A stretch of 64,000 bases of DNA from Pseudoips prasinana (taxonomy: Eukaryota; Arthropoda; Insecta; Lepidoptera; Nolidae): assembly GCA_951640165.1 (NCBI GenBank), contig OX621237.1, positions 11,966,001 to 12,030,000 on the forward strand. Reading direction: 5' to 3'. Below the pieces are notes generated by a model. That model searched no databases. It was not told where the DNA came from and was given only the letters and a program-made list of their open reading frames with translations. The translations under genes and the position numbers were made by a program. Positions 34,218 through 44,296 of the stretch are shown piece after piece. Positions within the stretch are counted from its first letter, which is position 1. Each line of letters starts with the position of its first letter.

Positions 34218-35055
34218 TGTCGCGTTTCCACGATGTACAGAATAATTTTGTAGGTAGGTAGAAGAAGAAAAGACTAAAGATCAATTTTAAAAAATAATTT
34301 AATTACCAAAGAAAAAAAATTAACTTGGCCGACACTCTGCCGCGTGTCAAGATAAAAAAGTTAGGTAGAAGGGTCGTAGGTTTATCACACGATTGTGGGT
34401 ACGATCTGACAATTTAAAATACCACTCCCCTGGTAGTAGTGTAGTGATGTCCGGCGCAGTCTCAAGGCTGTAGATTGAGTTCCGGAACTGATGGGGTGGA
34501 GTGATCTTCGGAGACGTGGTGTATTTATAGGTGGTAAGTATACTCCGTAGAAAAGAAACCCCAAGTGGGGTTTAAACACTAACACTCTTTATATGTATAG
34601 GTATACGGCGTTTTTTTTTAGAACAATGTACGCGTTGGTACTATTTAAATTTATATTTAAATTAGGAGTTTATAAAAAAATTTAGGAACAACTCAGCAGT
34701 AGCGTAGTATTTCGTCGAGTGCATGATATGCAAAAAATGTCACGATGAGCGGAACCTGCGAGTGAACGGACGGTAATCCCGTTCATTGCATACAACACTT
34801 CACTCAATGAATACAGCGTAGGCGATACACAGATTAAAAATAAAAAGCAACTAATGTTTCTTTATTATTAATTAGTATAATAAGGTAAGTTGTAGGTTTA
34901 AGTCTACAGTTTTGTTATTTTAGATATTTAATTAGGTATTAGAATAAGGTTTAAATTGATATAAAAATTACCGTAATAGGTTTAAGATTGTAGTTTTAAA
35001 ATCGTAGTCTTATAAGATTCCATTACATTGCTCTGCAATAATTGAAGGCGTTACA
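34218..35055 (-). repeat. Gypsy 5' LTR
   Basis: 838 bp, the promoter-bearing LTR for the minus-strand element. Differs from 27784-28621 at two sites only. Followed on the right by the CCCT target duplication. Confidence 0.93.
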
Positions 35056-35062
35056 CCCTAAA

Positions 35063-35085
35063 TGGCGAAAAAATATATTTTTCGC
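35063..35085. repeat. short hairpin
   Basis: GGCGAAAAA and TTTTTCGCC flank a short A/T loop just outside the Gypsy target duplication. Confidence 0.55.
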
Positions 35086-35161
35086 CAGTAACGATGATTT
35101 GCATTACTTGCCGTCTCTCGTACGAGCTGTTGCCGACATATAATGGTAATTTTATTTTGAA

Positions 35162-35301
35162 CTAGCTGTGCGTTAGCTATGTGTTAATCTTGGAGGTCAG
35201 CTAACTCCATTCCAAATTTTATTAAAATCGCTCGAGCCGTTTAGACGTGAAGAAGTAACAAACATACACACTCACATACTTTCGCCTTTGTAATATTAGT
35301 A
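35162..35301 (-). mobile_element. non-autonomous Helitron, damaged
   Basis: Minus strand: CTAATATTAC near the start, AAGGCGAAAG, the GTTTGTTACTTCTTCACGTC text shared with other copies, and a CTAG end at 35162-35165. The usual GC hairpin next to CTAG is missing, and the TC start is not preserved. Confidence 0.7.
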
Positions 35302-35342
35302 GCATATTGTCTATATTATCCTTATAGATTCGTCTAAATAAA

Positions 35343-35416
35343 CTCTATAAACACACGAAAGAATTACCGCGCTGTCACATGTGGCAGCGCGGTAATTCTT
35401 TCGTGTGTTTATAGAG
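35343..35416. repeat. near-perfect 74-bp palindrome
   Basis: Left arm 35343-35374 (32 nt, starting CTCTATAAACACACG) is the exact reverse complement of 35385-35416. The 10-nt centre TCACATGTGG is itself self-complementary apart from the outermost T/G pair, so the whole unit is a palindrome with one mismatched pair and effectively no loop. Such structures are usually unstable in genomes and in cloning. Confidence 0.9.
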
Positions 35417-35632
35417 CCTCAGTGTGACTCAGTGTAACTATACTGAGTAGAAAAAAGCAAGAAAAGTTTCCCGCTGCTACGGTTTAGATTGCTAACCGTA
35501 CTAAACGTGACCACTGGGTATCGACCTAGAGGTCACGTGTGGAATTATTAAAGGAAACGTCCCAGTTGCAGAACCGTACTTGGTAAAGTAATATTTGAAA
35601 CCTGCTCTTTATCATATTTTTATTCATCATGA

Positions 35633-35678
35633 CACTACCAACTAGGCTAAGGTGACCACCTTAGCCTAGTTGGTAGTG
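35633..35678. repeat. perfect inverted repeat at the SINE head, 22-bp arms, 2-nt loop
   Basis: 35633-35654 (CACTACCAACTAGGCTAAGG and TG) is the exact reverse complement of 35657-35678, which is the first part of the SINE to the right. Only 22 nt of SINE head is inverted; no opposing SINE body follows to the left. Confidence 0.85.
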
Positions 35679-35905
35679 CTTCTGCCTACGAAGCTGGTGG
35701 TCCTGGGTTCGAATCCCAGTAAGTGCAAATATTTGTGTGTTGAGCACGAATATTTGTTTCTGAGTCATGGATGTTTTCTACGTATATAAGTATTTATCTA
35801 TATATATATAAGTATGTATATCGTCACCTGGAACCCATAGTACAAGCTTTGCTTAGCTTGGGGCTAGGATGATATTTGTGACATTGTCATCGATATTATT
35901 ATAGT
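35657..35905 (+). mobile_element. tRNA-derived SINE
   Basis: The head has box A-like TAGCCTAGTTGGTAGTG and box B-like GGTTCGAATCC (about 35707-35717). The body contains GAGCACGAATATTTGTTTC, ATGGATGTTTTCTACG and TAGTACAAGCTTTGCTTAGC. The same body occurs inverted at 55614-55875, which establishes the family within this window. The end is a degenerate ATATTATTATAG-like tail. Confidence 0.82.
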
Positions 35906-36741
35906 CCAGTGGATAAAAGTCAATTCACCATTTCGAAACATCAAACATCCCCATTAAGTAATCATTTTCTTTCGCGTAAATATAATAGGTATTTAAAAAA
36001 AAACAAATTCAGCGTGGGTGAGTCCCGTCGGAATCAGGTTCATTACAAAGGGTATTTTGCGTGCCTGCATTTAAATATGGCCTCGTATTTCAACCACACA
36101 AATAAAGATTCAAATTAGGAAAGCAATAAATCACAGTGACATGCGACAGCACGATATCGACAGATGGTAATCCTTCTGCGATGTTATCAACTCGAGTGGT
36201 TACTGCACCAACATCGTGAAGACATTTAACAATATTGTGTTTTAAATGATAAATTGTAAGATAAATTATTGTTTATTAATTTATTGATGTCGATTACTAC
36301 AGGACTGACTTGCATTGTAATTTCTAACTTTGACATGAATTTATCAAATTGTATCCCATGAAATTGACATAATATTATTTAATTGTATTCTTTATTATTT
36401 GACCTATTTATTTTTAACATGTTGAATTATTTATTATTATCACTATTAATTTGTTTCTGTTTCTAAGTCTTGATTCTTGATATTTAATTACTATTGTTTA
36501 TATATTTTGCTGAGCTGTTTATTGTTTGTATATTGTATGTGGTGAGAAAAATAATATGCTGAATAATCAACATATTATATTTTATTCAACACCTACATAT
36601 GTATGTACCTATGTCCTATGACAAAATTTGCACACCTTGTGGTAGAACACAGTGCACATGTATTACAATGTTACCACCACTTACAACCTGTGTTATGCAA
36701 ATAAAAGATTTGATTTAAAAATACCTAAACTCCAGACAAAA
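35906..36741. other. no gene; possible LINE 3' UTR
   Basis: AT-rich. The right part (about 36600-36715) ends TTATGCAAATAAAAGATTTG, which resembles a polyadenylated LINE 3' terminus, but no coding sequence attaches to it. A 69-codon frame at 35909-36118 has no recognised motif. Confidence 0.35.
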
Positions 36742-36755
36742 GTTAGGTTAGGTTA
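36742..36755 (+). repeat. short TTAGG run
   Basis: GTTAGGTTAGGTTA, two full TTAGG units plus partial ones, the insect telomere repeat unit, immediately left of the target duplication of the LINE. Too short to be a telomeric array. Confidence 0.6.
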
Positions 36756-36769
36756 GTAGTAGTTAGTAT

Positions 36770-37200
36770 GCGCCTGGGCCTAGCACTGAGGCCTGGTCGA
36801 CAGTCGTCAAAAGGGGCCGCAAAAAGAAGAAGGCGGCGCCGCCGGCACCAACACCGGCACCCCAGAAGGCAAAGGGACCGCCTAAGGTCAGAGCCCCACG
36901 CTCCGCGGCTGTAGTGATAACACTGCAGCCCGGAGCCGTTGAAAGGGGCATTACATACAAGGCGGTTCTGACGGAGGCAAAAGCCAAAGTCGCGTTCCCC
37001 GACCTTGGCACACCGTCCGGCTTCAGGATAAAGTCGGCGGTGACGGGGGCGCGGCTGCTTGAGGTGTCGGGTGACTCCAGCGGAGCGAAGGCGGACATCC
37101 TGGCCGCCAAGTTGAGGGAGGTCCTCAACCCGGAGACCTCTAAGTTGGGGACCCAGCAGACCGGCCAGAGAGGGGTGCAGAGGGAATGGACACAGCCTAA
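36770..37200 (+). pseudogene. LINE ORF1 (gag-like), C-terminal remnant with internal deletion
   Basis: The frame is open from the element's first base. It encodes a WSTVVKRGRKKKK basic stretch, a Pro/Ala-rich linker, then a VVITLQPGAVERGITYKAVL and GARLLEVSGDSSGAKADILA region, known from R1-clade ORF1 proteins, where zinc knuckles should follow. Instead the reading breaks near 37130-37147. The last codons before the stop at 37198-37200 lie in another frame and overlap the ORF2 ATG. The knuckle region has therefore been lost by an internal deletion. Confidence 0.7.
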
Positions 37201-40200
37201 TGGCGCTGTTACATTTCCTCCAGGGCAATATCAACCACTCTGCCAGAGCTCAGGATCTCTTGCTCCAGAGCATGGCGGAGTGGTCGATTCGCGTGGCGGT
37301 GGTCGCCGAGCCGTACTTTGTCCCCCCCAGGGATAACTGGTTGGGAGACTTGGACGGCTTGGTGGCCATCATTGACGGGGCTCTGGTCCACCCGTCCCGA
37401 GGTCACGGCTGGGTAGCAGCCCTCGTGGACGGCATTGGTACGGTTGGAGCGTATTTTTCGCCCAACAAGAGTCTCGCCGACTTCGAGAACTTTCTTGTCG
37501 AGTTGGGTGCCGTCGTAGGTCGGCTCCACCCTCGCCCCGTGCTGTTGCTCGGGGATCTCAACGCCAAGTCTGCGGCGTGGGGGTCTCCGGTGACGGATGC
37601 CCGGGGCGAGGTGCTGGAGGAGTGGGCGGTCACGACTGGCCTGACCGTCCTAAATCGGGGGTCGGTCCACACCGCCCCACCGCCACACGGCAGCGGGGCG
37701 GTTCAATAGTGGACGTCTCGTTCGCTAGCCCTGCTGTCGCGAGCCGTGTCCGCGACTGGCGTGTCGCCGTGGAGGTGGAGACGTTGTCGGATCATCGGTA
37801 CATCCGTTTCGACGTCTCCGCCCAGACCACTTGCGGCCGCAGTCCACCGGCCCCGCGAACGGACGGTCCGCGCTGGGCGCGTAAGCGCATCGACAGGGAA
37901 CTTCTTGAGGAGGCCGCCATTGTCCAGGCCTGGTACCGGGAGTCGGCGACGAACGGAGTCGGCGACGTCGAAGAGGAGGCGCTGTGGTTCCGCGGGGCGA
38001 TGACGCAAATCTGCGACGCGTCTATGCCCCGGGTCCACACACAGACAGGAAGGTGCCAGGTGTACTGGTGGACCGCCGAGATCGCGCAGTTGCGTGTCGC
38101 GTGCGTGGCGGTCAGGCGCCAGTACACCCGATACCGGAGGAGACGTCGTCGGGTCCCTGACGAAGAGGCCGCGCTGTATGAGGTGTACCGCGCGGCGAAG
38201 GAGGCTCTGCGGCTGGCCATCGGTGAAACCAAGACGCGAGCCAGGGAGGAGATGTTGGAGACTCTGGACGGAGATCCGTGGGGGCGCCCTTATCGTGCGG
38301 TTCGAGGGAAACTTCGAGCCGCGGCGTCTCCACTCACGGAGAGTCTCCAACCCGAGCTGCTGGAGGAAGTAGTGGCAGCCCTCTTCCCGGCAAGAGCGGA
38401 GCACACGCCACCGCCGATGGCTTGGCCCACAGCCGCAGAGCCTACAGAAGAGAACGCCGTCAGCGTCCCAGAGGTGACACAAGAAGAGTTGAGGGCGGCC
38501 GTGATGCGGCTCCGGGCCAAAAACGTGGCTCCGGGGCCCGACGGGATTCACGGCTGCGCGTTAGCCCTCGCTCTGGAAGAGCTGGGTCCCCAACTTAGAG
38601 GTCTCTACACAGCGTGCCTTGAGCGGGGCCAGTTTCCCACTTTGTGGAAATCTGGTCGTCTGGTCCTGCTCAGAAAGGCGGGGCGCCCTGCGGACTCACC
38701 GTCCGGGTACCGGCCCATAGTGCTGCTAGATGAGGTGGGCAAGCTGCTCGAGCGGATAATCGCCGCCCGCCTCGTCGGCCACTTGTGCGGAGAAGGGCCG
38801 GACCTGGACGAGAGCCAGTTCGGCTTTCGGCATGGGCGCTCTACCATACACGCTGTGTCGAGGGTGAGAGGCCTGGCGGAGGAAGCGGTGTCCCGGGGTG
38901 GGGTGATGTTGGCGGTGTCCTTGGACATCTCCAACGCCTTCAACACCCTGCCCTGGAGTTGCATTCGGGAGGCACTGCGATATCATCGGGTGCCTTCCTA
39001 CCTCCGCCACATCGTTGGGGCTTACCTGGCGGAGAGGTGTGTCACCTACGTGGGACGTGATGGCGGACACCGGCACTCAATGTCGTGCGGTGTTCCACAG
39101 GGTTCGGTTTTGGGCCCACTCTTGTGGAACATCGGGTACGACTGGGTGCTGAGGGGCGAACTCCAGCCGGGCGTGGACCTAACGTGTTATGCGGACGACA
39201 CGCTGGTCACGGCCCGTGGGAGTTCGCACAGGGAGGCAGCGTTGCTGGCGACGGCTGCGGTCTCACAGGTGGTGAGCCGCATCCGGCGCCTCGGCCTGGA
39301 GGTGGCCCTCAACAAGTCGGAGGCCATGATGTTCCATGGTCCCCGGCGGGCGCCGCCGCCCGGATCACACATTGTGGTCGGGGGGGTCCGGATCGCTGTC
39401 GAGCCTACCATGAAGTACCTGGGATTGGTGCTCGACAGCCGGTGGGACTTCGGACCCCACTTCCGGCGGCTGGTGCCTAAGTTGATGGGCGCGGCTGGGG
39501 CGCTGTCAACGCTGCTTCCCAATCTGGGGGGCCCGAGCGCGGCCTGTAGGCGGCTCTACGTGGGGATCGTGCGATCGATGGCCCTGTACGGGGCCCCGAT
39601 CTGGGCGGCTGACCTGACGGCCGGTAGCATTGCTGTTCTGCGGAGACCGCAGAGAGCTATGGCCGTCAGAGTCATCAGGGGATATCGCACGGTCTCCTAC
39701 GAGGCGGCCTGTGTACTGGCCGGATCCCCGCCCTGGGACCTCGAGGCGAAAGTACTCGCGTCACTGTACCGGTGGCGCGAGGAGATGCTGGCGCAAGGCT
39801 AGCGGCCGATGCAGCGACACATGGAGCTGCGTCGGTCGCAGCTTGGCGAGGCCCTGGTGGCGGAATGGCGGGACAGGCTCTCGCGCCCAACCGCCGGCCT
39901 CGTCACTATCGAGGCGGTCCGGCCGGTACTCGAGCGTTGGCTCGGGAGGAGGCACGGCTCCCTGTCGTTTCGGGTGACGCAGGTGCTCTCGGGGCATGGC
40001 TGCTTCGGGAAGTACCTGTGTCGCATAAACAGGGAGGAGGACACGGCGCTGCATACGCTGGCAGAGTGTGCCGCTTGGGAGGAGCAGCGCCGTGCCCTCA
40101 TTTCTGGAGTAGGCAGTGACCTGTCGCTGCCGGCCGTCGTGAATTCGATGGTTGGCGGCGAGGAGTCCTGGGACGCGGTGGTTTTCTTCTGCGAGACAGT

Positions 40201-40318
40201 CATCTCGCGGAAGGAAGCTGCGGAAAGGGAGAGGGAGATCTCATCCTCTCACCCGGCCCGCAGCAGACGCACCGGGCGTCGGCGGAGGGCGGATAACGCC
40301 CTCTTCCAGCCCCCCTAA
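37200..40318 (+). pseudogene. LINE ORF2: endonuclease, reverse transcriptase, C-terminal CCHC
   Basis: From ATG 37200 the frame encodes an AP-type endonuclease (LQGNINHSARAQDLL, VVAEPY, LLLGDLNAKSAAWGSP) to a stop at 37709. The homologous sequence continues in another frame from about 37690 (SIVDVSF, TLSDHRYIRF), indicating a one-base shift. RT motifs follow: GPDGIHG, GYRPIVLLD, LDISNAFNTLPW (from 38921), GVPQGSVLGP and CYADDTLVTA (YADD at 39188-39199). A TAG at 39800-39802 interrupts the same frame. Beyond it the C-terminal domain reads on to 40318 with C-x4-C and H-x4-C spacing near GCFGKYLCRI and HTLAECAAW. Total about 1040 codons, normal for the clade. Confidence 0.88.
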
Positions 40319-40622
40319 ATGGGTCCAGGGGCCCTGGCCTCTACTACACATCTGGACCCGAGGCGGCGGCGCGACGTGTTCCACGCGCACCCCTCTTAGA
40401 CGTTGCGGGGGGAGTTTAACACCTCACTCCCCCCGCTAATGCGAGGAGGCCCGCAGGTATGGGCCAGCACCAGCTAGGGGTTGCGGAAGTATCGTTTGTT
40501 CCCGCGACCCCCGGCGCAGGTGTGAGATGGAATACCGGGGTGGTTTTTAGTCAGTAGGAGTCTGACAGACCCCTCCGCCTCCCCCAAGGCGGAGGACATC
40601 CATGCAGGATTTTCCACCCCGC
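40319..40622 (+). other. 3' UTR of the R1-clade-like LINE
   Basis: GC-rich non-coding sequence between the ORF2 stop and the poly(A). It contains several short self-complementary stretches, for example CCTCCGCCTCCCCC / GGCGGAGG near 40572-40593. Confidence 0.7.
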
Positions 40623-40656
40623 AAAAAAAAAAAAAAAAAAAAAGTAGTAGTTAGTA

Positions 40657-40795
40657 ATAAGACGGACCGGTTGGCGTGGTTGATAAATGCTTGCCTTTCA
40701 CACCGCAGCTCGTGGGTCCGACTTCCCTCCCAGGACAGATATTTGGGTGCATGAACATGTCTGTTTGTCCTGAGTCTGCGTGTAATCTATACATA
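40657..40795 (+). mobile_element. tRNA-derived SINE, 3' part displaced by a Helitron
   Basis: The head has box A-like GGTTGGCGTGGTTG and box B-like GTGGGTCCGACTTCC. The body CAGGACAGATATTTGGGTGC and TGTCCTGAGTCTG is common in lepidopteran SINEs. It ends abruptly at 40795, where the Helitron-like element starts. Confidence 0.65.
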
Positions 40796-41114
40796 TAATA
40801 AAATCGTAGGAAAGTTAAAACTGTACATTGAATATTTTTTTAAAAGGATACTTGGGTCGTGATCTGCAATCGATATCGAAGCAAAAATATAGTTTTTAGA
40901 ATTTGTGTCTGTTTATCTGTTTGTCTGTATGTATGTCCGGGCTAAACTCAAAAAGTACTGCATGGATTTACTTCAAATTTTGCATGAATATTACGAAAAG
41001 GTCGGGTCAACAATGTCAACATATAGGCTACATATTATAACGCTATCACCTACAGGGGAGGAGCTGTGATAAGTTATAAAATTTAACGCGTGTAAAACCG
41101 CGGGGCACAGCTAG
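40796..41114 (+). mobile_element. non-autonomous Helitron, second subfamily, 319 bp
   Basis: Starts A|TCTATACATATAATAAAATC and ends GTAAAACCGCGGGGCACAGC then TAG, followed by T. A second, similar copy is at 51090-51393. The 3' hairpin and CTAG match the other Helitrons in the window, but the 5' half differs, so this is a separate subfamily sharing the 3' end. Confidence 0.83.
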
Positions 41115-41643
41115 TTATCTATATAACTATATATTTACAAAAGCAAATTAGTATATGTAATATATCAGTTATCTGGTTACCATGGATCAGATGGCCGTGT
41201 GATATTATAATACACGGGATTGAACTAAGATATCAGCCAGTATTGCAAAATGTTTACTTATGACTTTGGGGTAAAAGTAATACTTCAACTTATTCGAAAC
41301 AGTGTTTTTCCCAATAATGTGAATAACTGGAAAAAAAAAGTTTCATTTGAAAAGAGTAAAAAATCATCCGGTAAGTCACGAGGACCCAAAGACATACGAC
41401 TTATTTTTGCCATTTTGTTTTGCATTTGACTAGAGGCTATCTAGATTACCGATTTAATGGATTACTTAACTTCTTTTTTTTATGCAGCACACATCTGCCC
41501 ACATCTGCTTCATGCTTCTACTCATTTTTTCGCCCATAAACTACTACGGCACCCTCGTATTTTGAGTTATATCCCCGTACATGAGGACTATTTGTGTAAC
41601 CTGTAAATGGTTGTTGTGAATGGGTGTGCTTTGCGTCCTTTAA
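41115..41643. other. no gene recognised
   Basis: AT-rich. Near 41567-41600, ATCCCCGTACATGAGGACTA resembles the SINE-like text at 10353. Confidence 0.4.
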
Positions 41644-42085
41644 TTGCATGTTTGTAGGGTTCCCCGCTGCACAGATTTACTTGAATATATAAAGACATGT
41701 CTTCACCTCTTTCAGTATATAGAATATAATTTATTATCTTCCGATTTCAAAATATTACCTTTCAGGCTATTTAAAATAACGCTGAAGGCATGGCTTTTGG
41801 AGAAAAAATATTATTCCGTTAATGAGCTATTGACATACAGAACTAAAGTGTGATTTAATATTAATGATGTAATATAATTGTATTTTTTTGTATTTTAATT
41901 GTTATATTATTATGTATACTTGACATAGAGAATCTGTAATGTAATTAATTTAATTTGAATTATATAGTTTGACATTATATGTATTTGCATGCCTGTGAGC
42001 AAAATATGAGGACTTTATGTTTTTAACATCTTCTTTATAATATTTTGAGCAAATAAAGAAATTAAAATTTAAATTAAATTTCCAT
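41644..42085 (+). pseudogene. LINE 3' end (ORF C-terminus and UTR)
   Basis: The last codons before the stop at 41851-41853 read FRLFKITLKAWLLEKKYYSV, the basic-hydrophobic C-terminus typical of Jockey/CR1-type LINE ORF2 proteins (a short helix followed by WLL and Tyr). An AT-rich 3' UTR follows, ending GAGCAAATAAAGAAATT near 42060. No RT motifs survive upstream. The clade cannot be fixed from so little. Confidence 0.5.
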
Positions 42086-42440
42086 CACTTGCCATCCTTA
42101 TCTACATATAAGGTTCGCATTGAAGCTTTATCACGTGACTAACGCCTGTATTATTATATAAGTTTAAGTCACACATTAAACGTGAACTTATGGCTAAGGG
42201 TTACTACACTGCTAAGGATTACATTGACGATAAAGACATTTGGCGGTCGGCATCTACCTGCACATAGTCCGCTGGAGATCTTATAGCCATATAGACATGA
42301 GTAATCTTTTGCGTTACATGAACTATCTGTAATAAAACTATCTATTATTTAAATATTCTACGAATTTCAGAACTGTTGGTTGTGTCTCAAAATGATTAAT
42401 GTTACTTTTATTTTGACGTTTTTATTTTCTCTTTCTAATA
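42086..42440. other. no gene recognised
   Basis: AT-rich; nothing identified. Confidence 0.5.
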
Positions 42441-42995
42441 TATTAAACCTAAAATAAATAAATAATCAGACAACCGATCGAGCATATATTGTGTTTGCCT
42501 GCTAAATAATTACAGTAAGTGGACCAAATCTCGTGTATATGCCCCATTGAGTATGTTTCGCCGGAGCGTCTCAACTGGGCCGTGTTGAAACCGTTAGTAG
42601 AGACACCCGCTGAGTTTGTTTCGCTGGGTCTTCTCAGTTGGGGCGCATTGGATCCGGTGGTAGCTTTAAAGCGCGACCGTCGTTATTAACACAAGGTCCG
42701 TCATAATAATATCACCTTAATATAGACAGAACCATTGCCAATATGTATTACAAATATTAGACTTAAACTAGATAATTAGACTTAAACTAGATAATTAAAC
42801 TAAAACATAATCTCTTGACAATAATATAATATAAATTTGTTAATGTTTTAATACTATCAATACAATGTGTACCTAAATATCTATGTTACTAGAAATAATA
42901 ATGTATTCAACTATAATACTACAAACATGTTCTGACTATTTACAAGCGCTTTTTTAAAGTCTACGTGAATAAAAACCTTTTTTATTTTATTTATT
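42441..42995 (+). repeat. unnamed repeat family with short open frame
   Basis: About 555 bp, homologous over its length to 56276-56835 on the other strand, and over its right half to 26969-27226. A GC-richer segment (42519-42689) is open for 56 codons after an in-frame TAA. It encodes an internally repeated peptide: EYVSPERLNWAVLKPLV, then EFVSLGLLSWGALDPVV, then ALKRDRRY and stop. The tail ends AATAAAAACC and (ATTT)n, suggesting the 3' end of a retroelement. Family not recognised. A 23-bp direct duplication (ATTAGACTTAAACTAGATA) lies at about 42756-42800. Confidence 0.7.
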
Positions 42996-44296
42996 TATTT
43001 TATTTATTCCAAGGAGCATAACATATTATTAAACATAATATATTTATAACGTGTTAGTGTAGAATCAAGTTATTGTTACTGACAATGTGACCTATTGCTC
43101 TTATCTATTCGCAGACATTGGCCGTCGACCCTACGGCATATAATATTTATCAAAACAACGAGCTAGAGTAGTAGAGAGTAGAGTATGCTACCATAATGTC
43201 ATTATCGTTCCAACTACTAATTAGTTACATATTACTCACAGATACCGAGCACTGCCAGTTACGTCTTTTGCTGAAAATATCATAATACAATAAAGATAAC
43301 AAAATTTGGCGCAAAAGTTTGTGACAGAATTATCGCAGCTAAATAATTTATGTTATAATTATGGTAAGCACGCTTTCCGCTGATGCCTGTGCTTATCCAT
43401 CAGAAATAGCACTGTTTTTTTGGTAACCTATGAGCCCTTCTGTACCCCTAACAACGTGTGTGCAGATATTATAACTCTTATTATTGACGATCAGGTGAGT
43501 ACATAGTTAAGGTATAGGTAATTTCGCGTTTCTAATATTGGTTGAGCGAATAAAATATTCCTAATTTGGTTGTCATATTTAAAAAAAATCTCATATTCAA
43601 TCTCATATTTTAAAAATTTGTATTTTCATGTAATCAATGACCCTTCATGATGGCTTTACTTAATATATTATTATTACGTTTTATTTACTTCAACTATTTC
43701 CACTTTTTATTTTTATTATCATGTTTTTATTATTAAAACCACGATTTTATTTAAGCATTTACTTACTTTTCTGTAATATAGTTTAGAATTTAATGACAAT
43801 TCAATAAAATTCATAAAAATACTAGGTTCACCTTTTGATCGTTTTCAGTTGGTATGTTACAGATCTTTTTTTCATTTTCAATTAATATTTTACAATTAAC
43901 ATTATATATATTATGTCATCATTATATTATCACAATTTAGGTATCTACAGATATTAAAATTGAGGACAGTTAATTATAAGTATACAGATAATTTAATGAT
44001 GTTGATTGTAGATGAATATAATTATATGATAATGATTAGAAGGTTGTGTCTCATTATCAATAATTTAGGCCTCACTTAGAAATATAATTTGACTACGACT
44101 CTTATCCAACTAATTAGTACAGTATGCAGGTATACTCTCAGAAGTTGAGAAGATAGATTTTTTAGTTATTATTACTATTATTATGGCTTTTTTAAAAGGC
44201 AACGCCCGAACTATGAAATTTGTCCATATATCGCTAGGTACTTTTTAAAACACGAAATCCAAGGAAATGTACTATAAATACATATCTCTCTCTAAT
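42996..44296. other. no gene recognised
   Basis: Very AT-rich sequence with simple A/T runs. No feature identified. Confidence 0.5.

Larger units (their letters stand above)
27784..35055 (-). mobile_element. Ty3/Gypsy-type LTR retrotransposon, full length
   Basis: A 7272-bp element flanked by the 4-bp duplication CCCT (27780-27783 and 35056-35059). The 838-bp LTRs start TGT and end ACA and differ at only two positions I could find, so insertion is recent. On the minus strand the order is LTR, primer-binding site, gag with zinc knuckles, protease, reverse transcriptase, RNase H, integrase, polypurine tract, LTR. Integrase after RNase H is the Ty3/Gypsy order. No envelope frame exists between integrase and the polypurine tract. 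The coding region is split by two frame breaks, both in the reverse transcriptase. Clade within Gypsy was not determined. Confidence 0.93.
36769..40643 (+). mobile_element. R1-clade-like LINE, 5'-truncated, GC-rich
   Basis: A GC-rich island in AT-rich DNA, ending in a 21-nt poly(A) at 40623-40643. It is flanked by the 13-bp duplication GTAGTAGTTAGTA (36756-36768 and 40644-40656). It contains the end of ORF1 and an ORF2 with an apurinic-type endonuclease, reverse transcriptase and a C-terminal cysteine/histidine motif. This order, and the overlap of the ORF1 stop with the ORF2 start (TAATG), fit the R1 clade. Target-primed insertion is shown by the poly(A) and the duplication. It is dead: 5' truncation, an ORF1 deletion, one frame shift and one in-frame stop. 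Confidence 0.88.

Noticed and set aside
36742..36755. Telomere or subtelomere
   Set aside because: Only about two to three TTAGG units; flanks are ordinary interspersed DNA.
36743..37234. Long minus-strand frames over the GC-rich LINE (36743-40203)
   Set aside because: Shadows of the plus-strand ORF1/ORF2 caused by high GC; they lack any domain.
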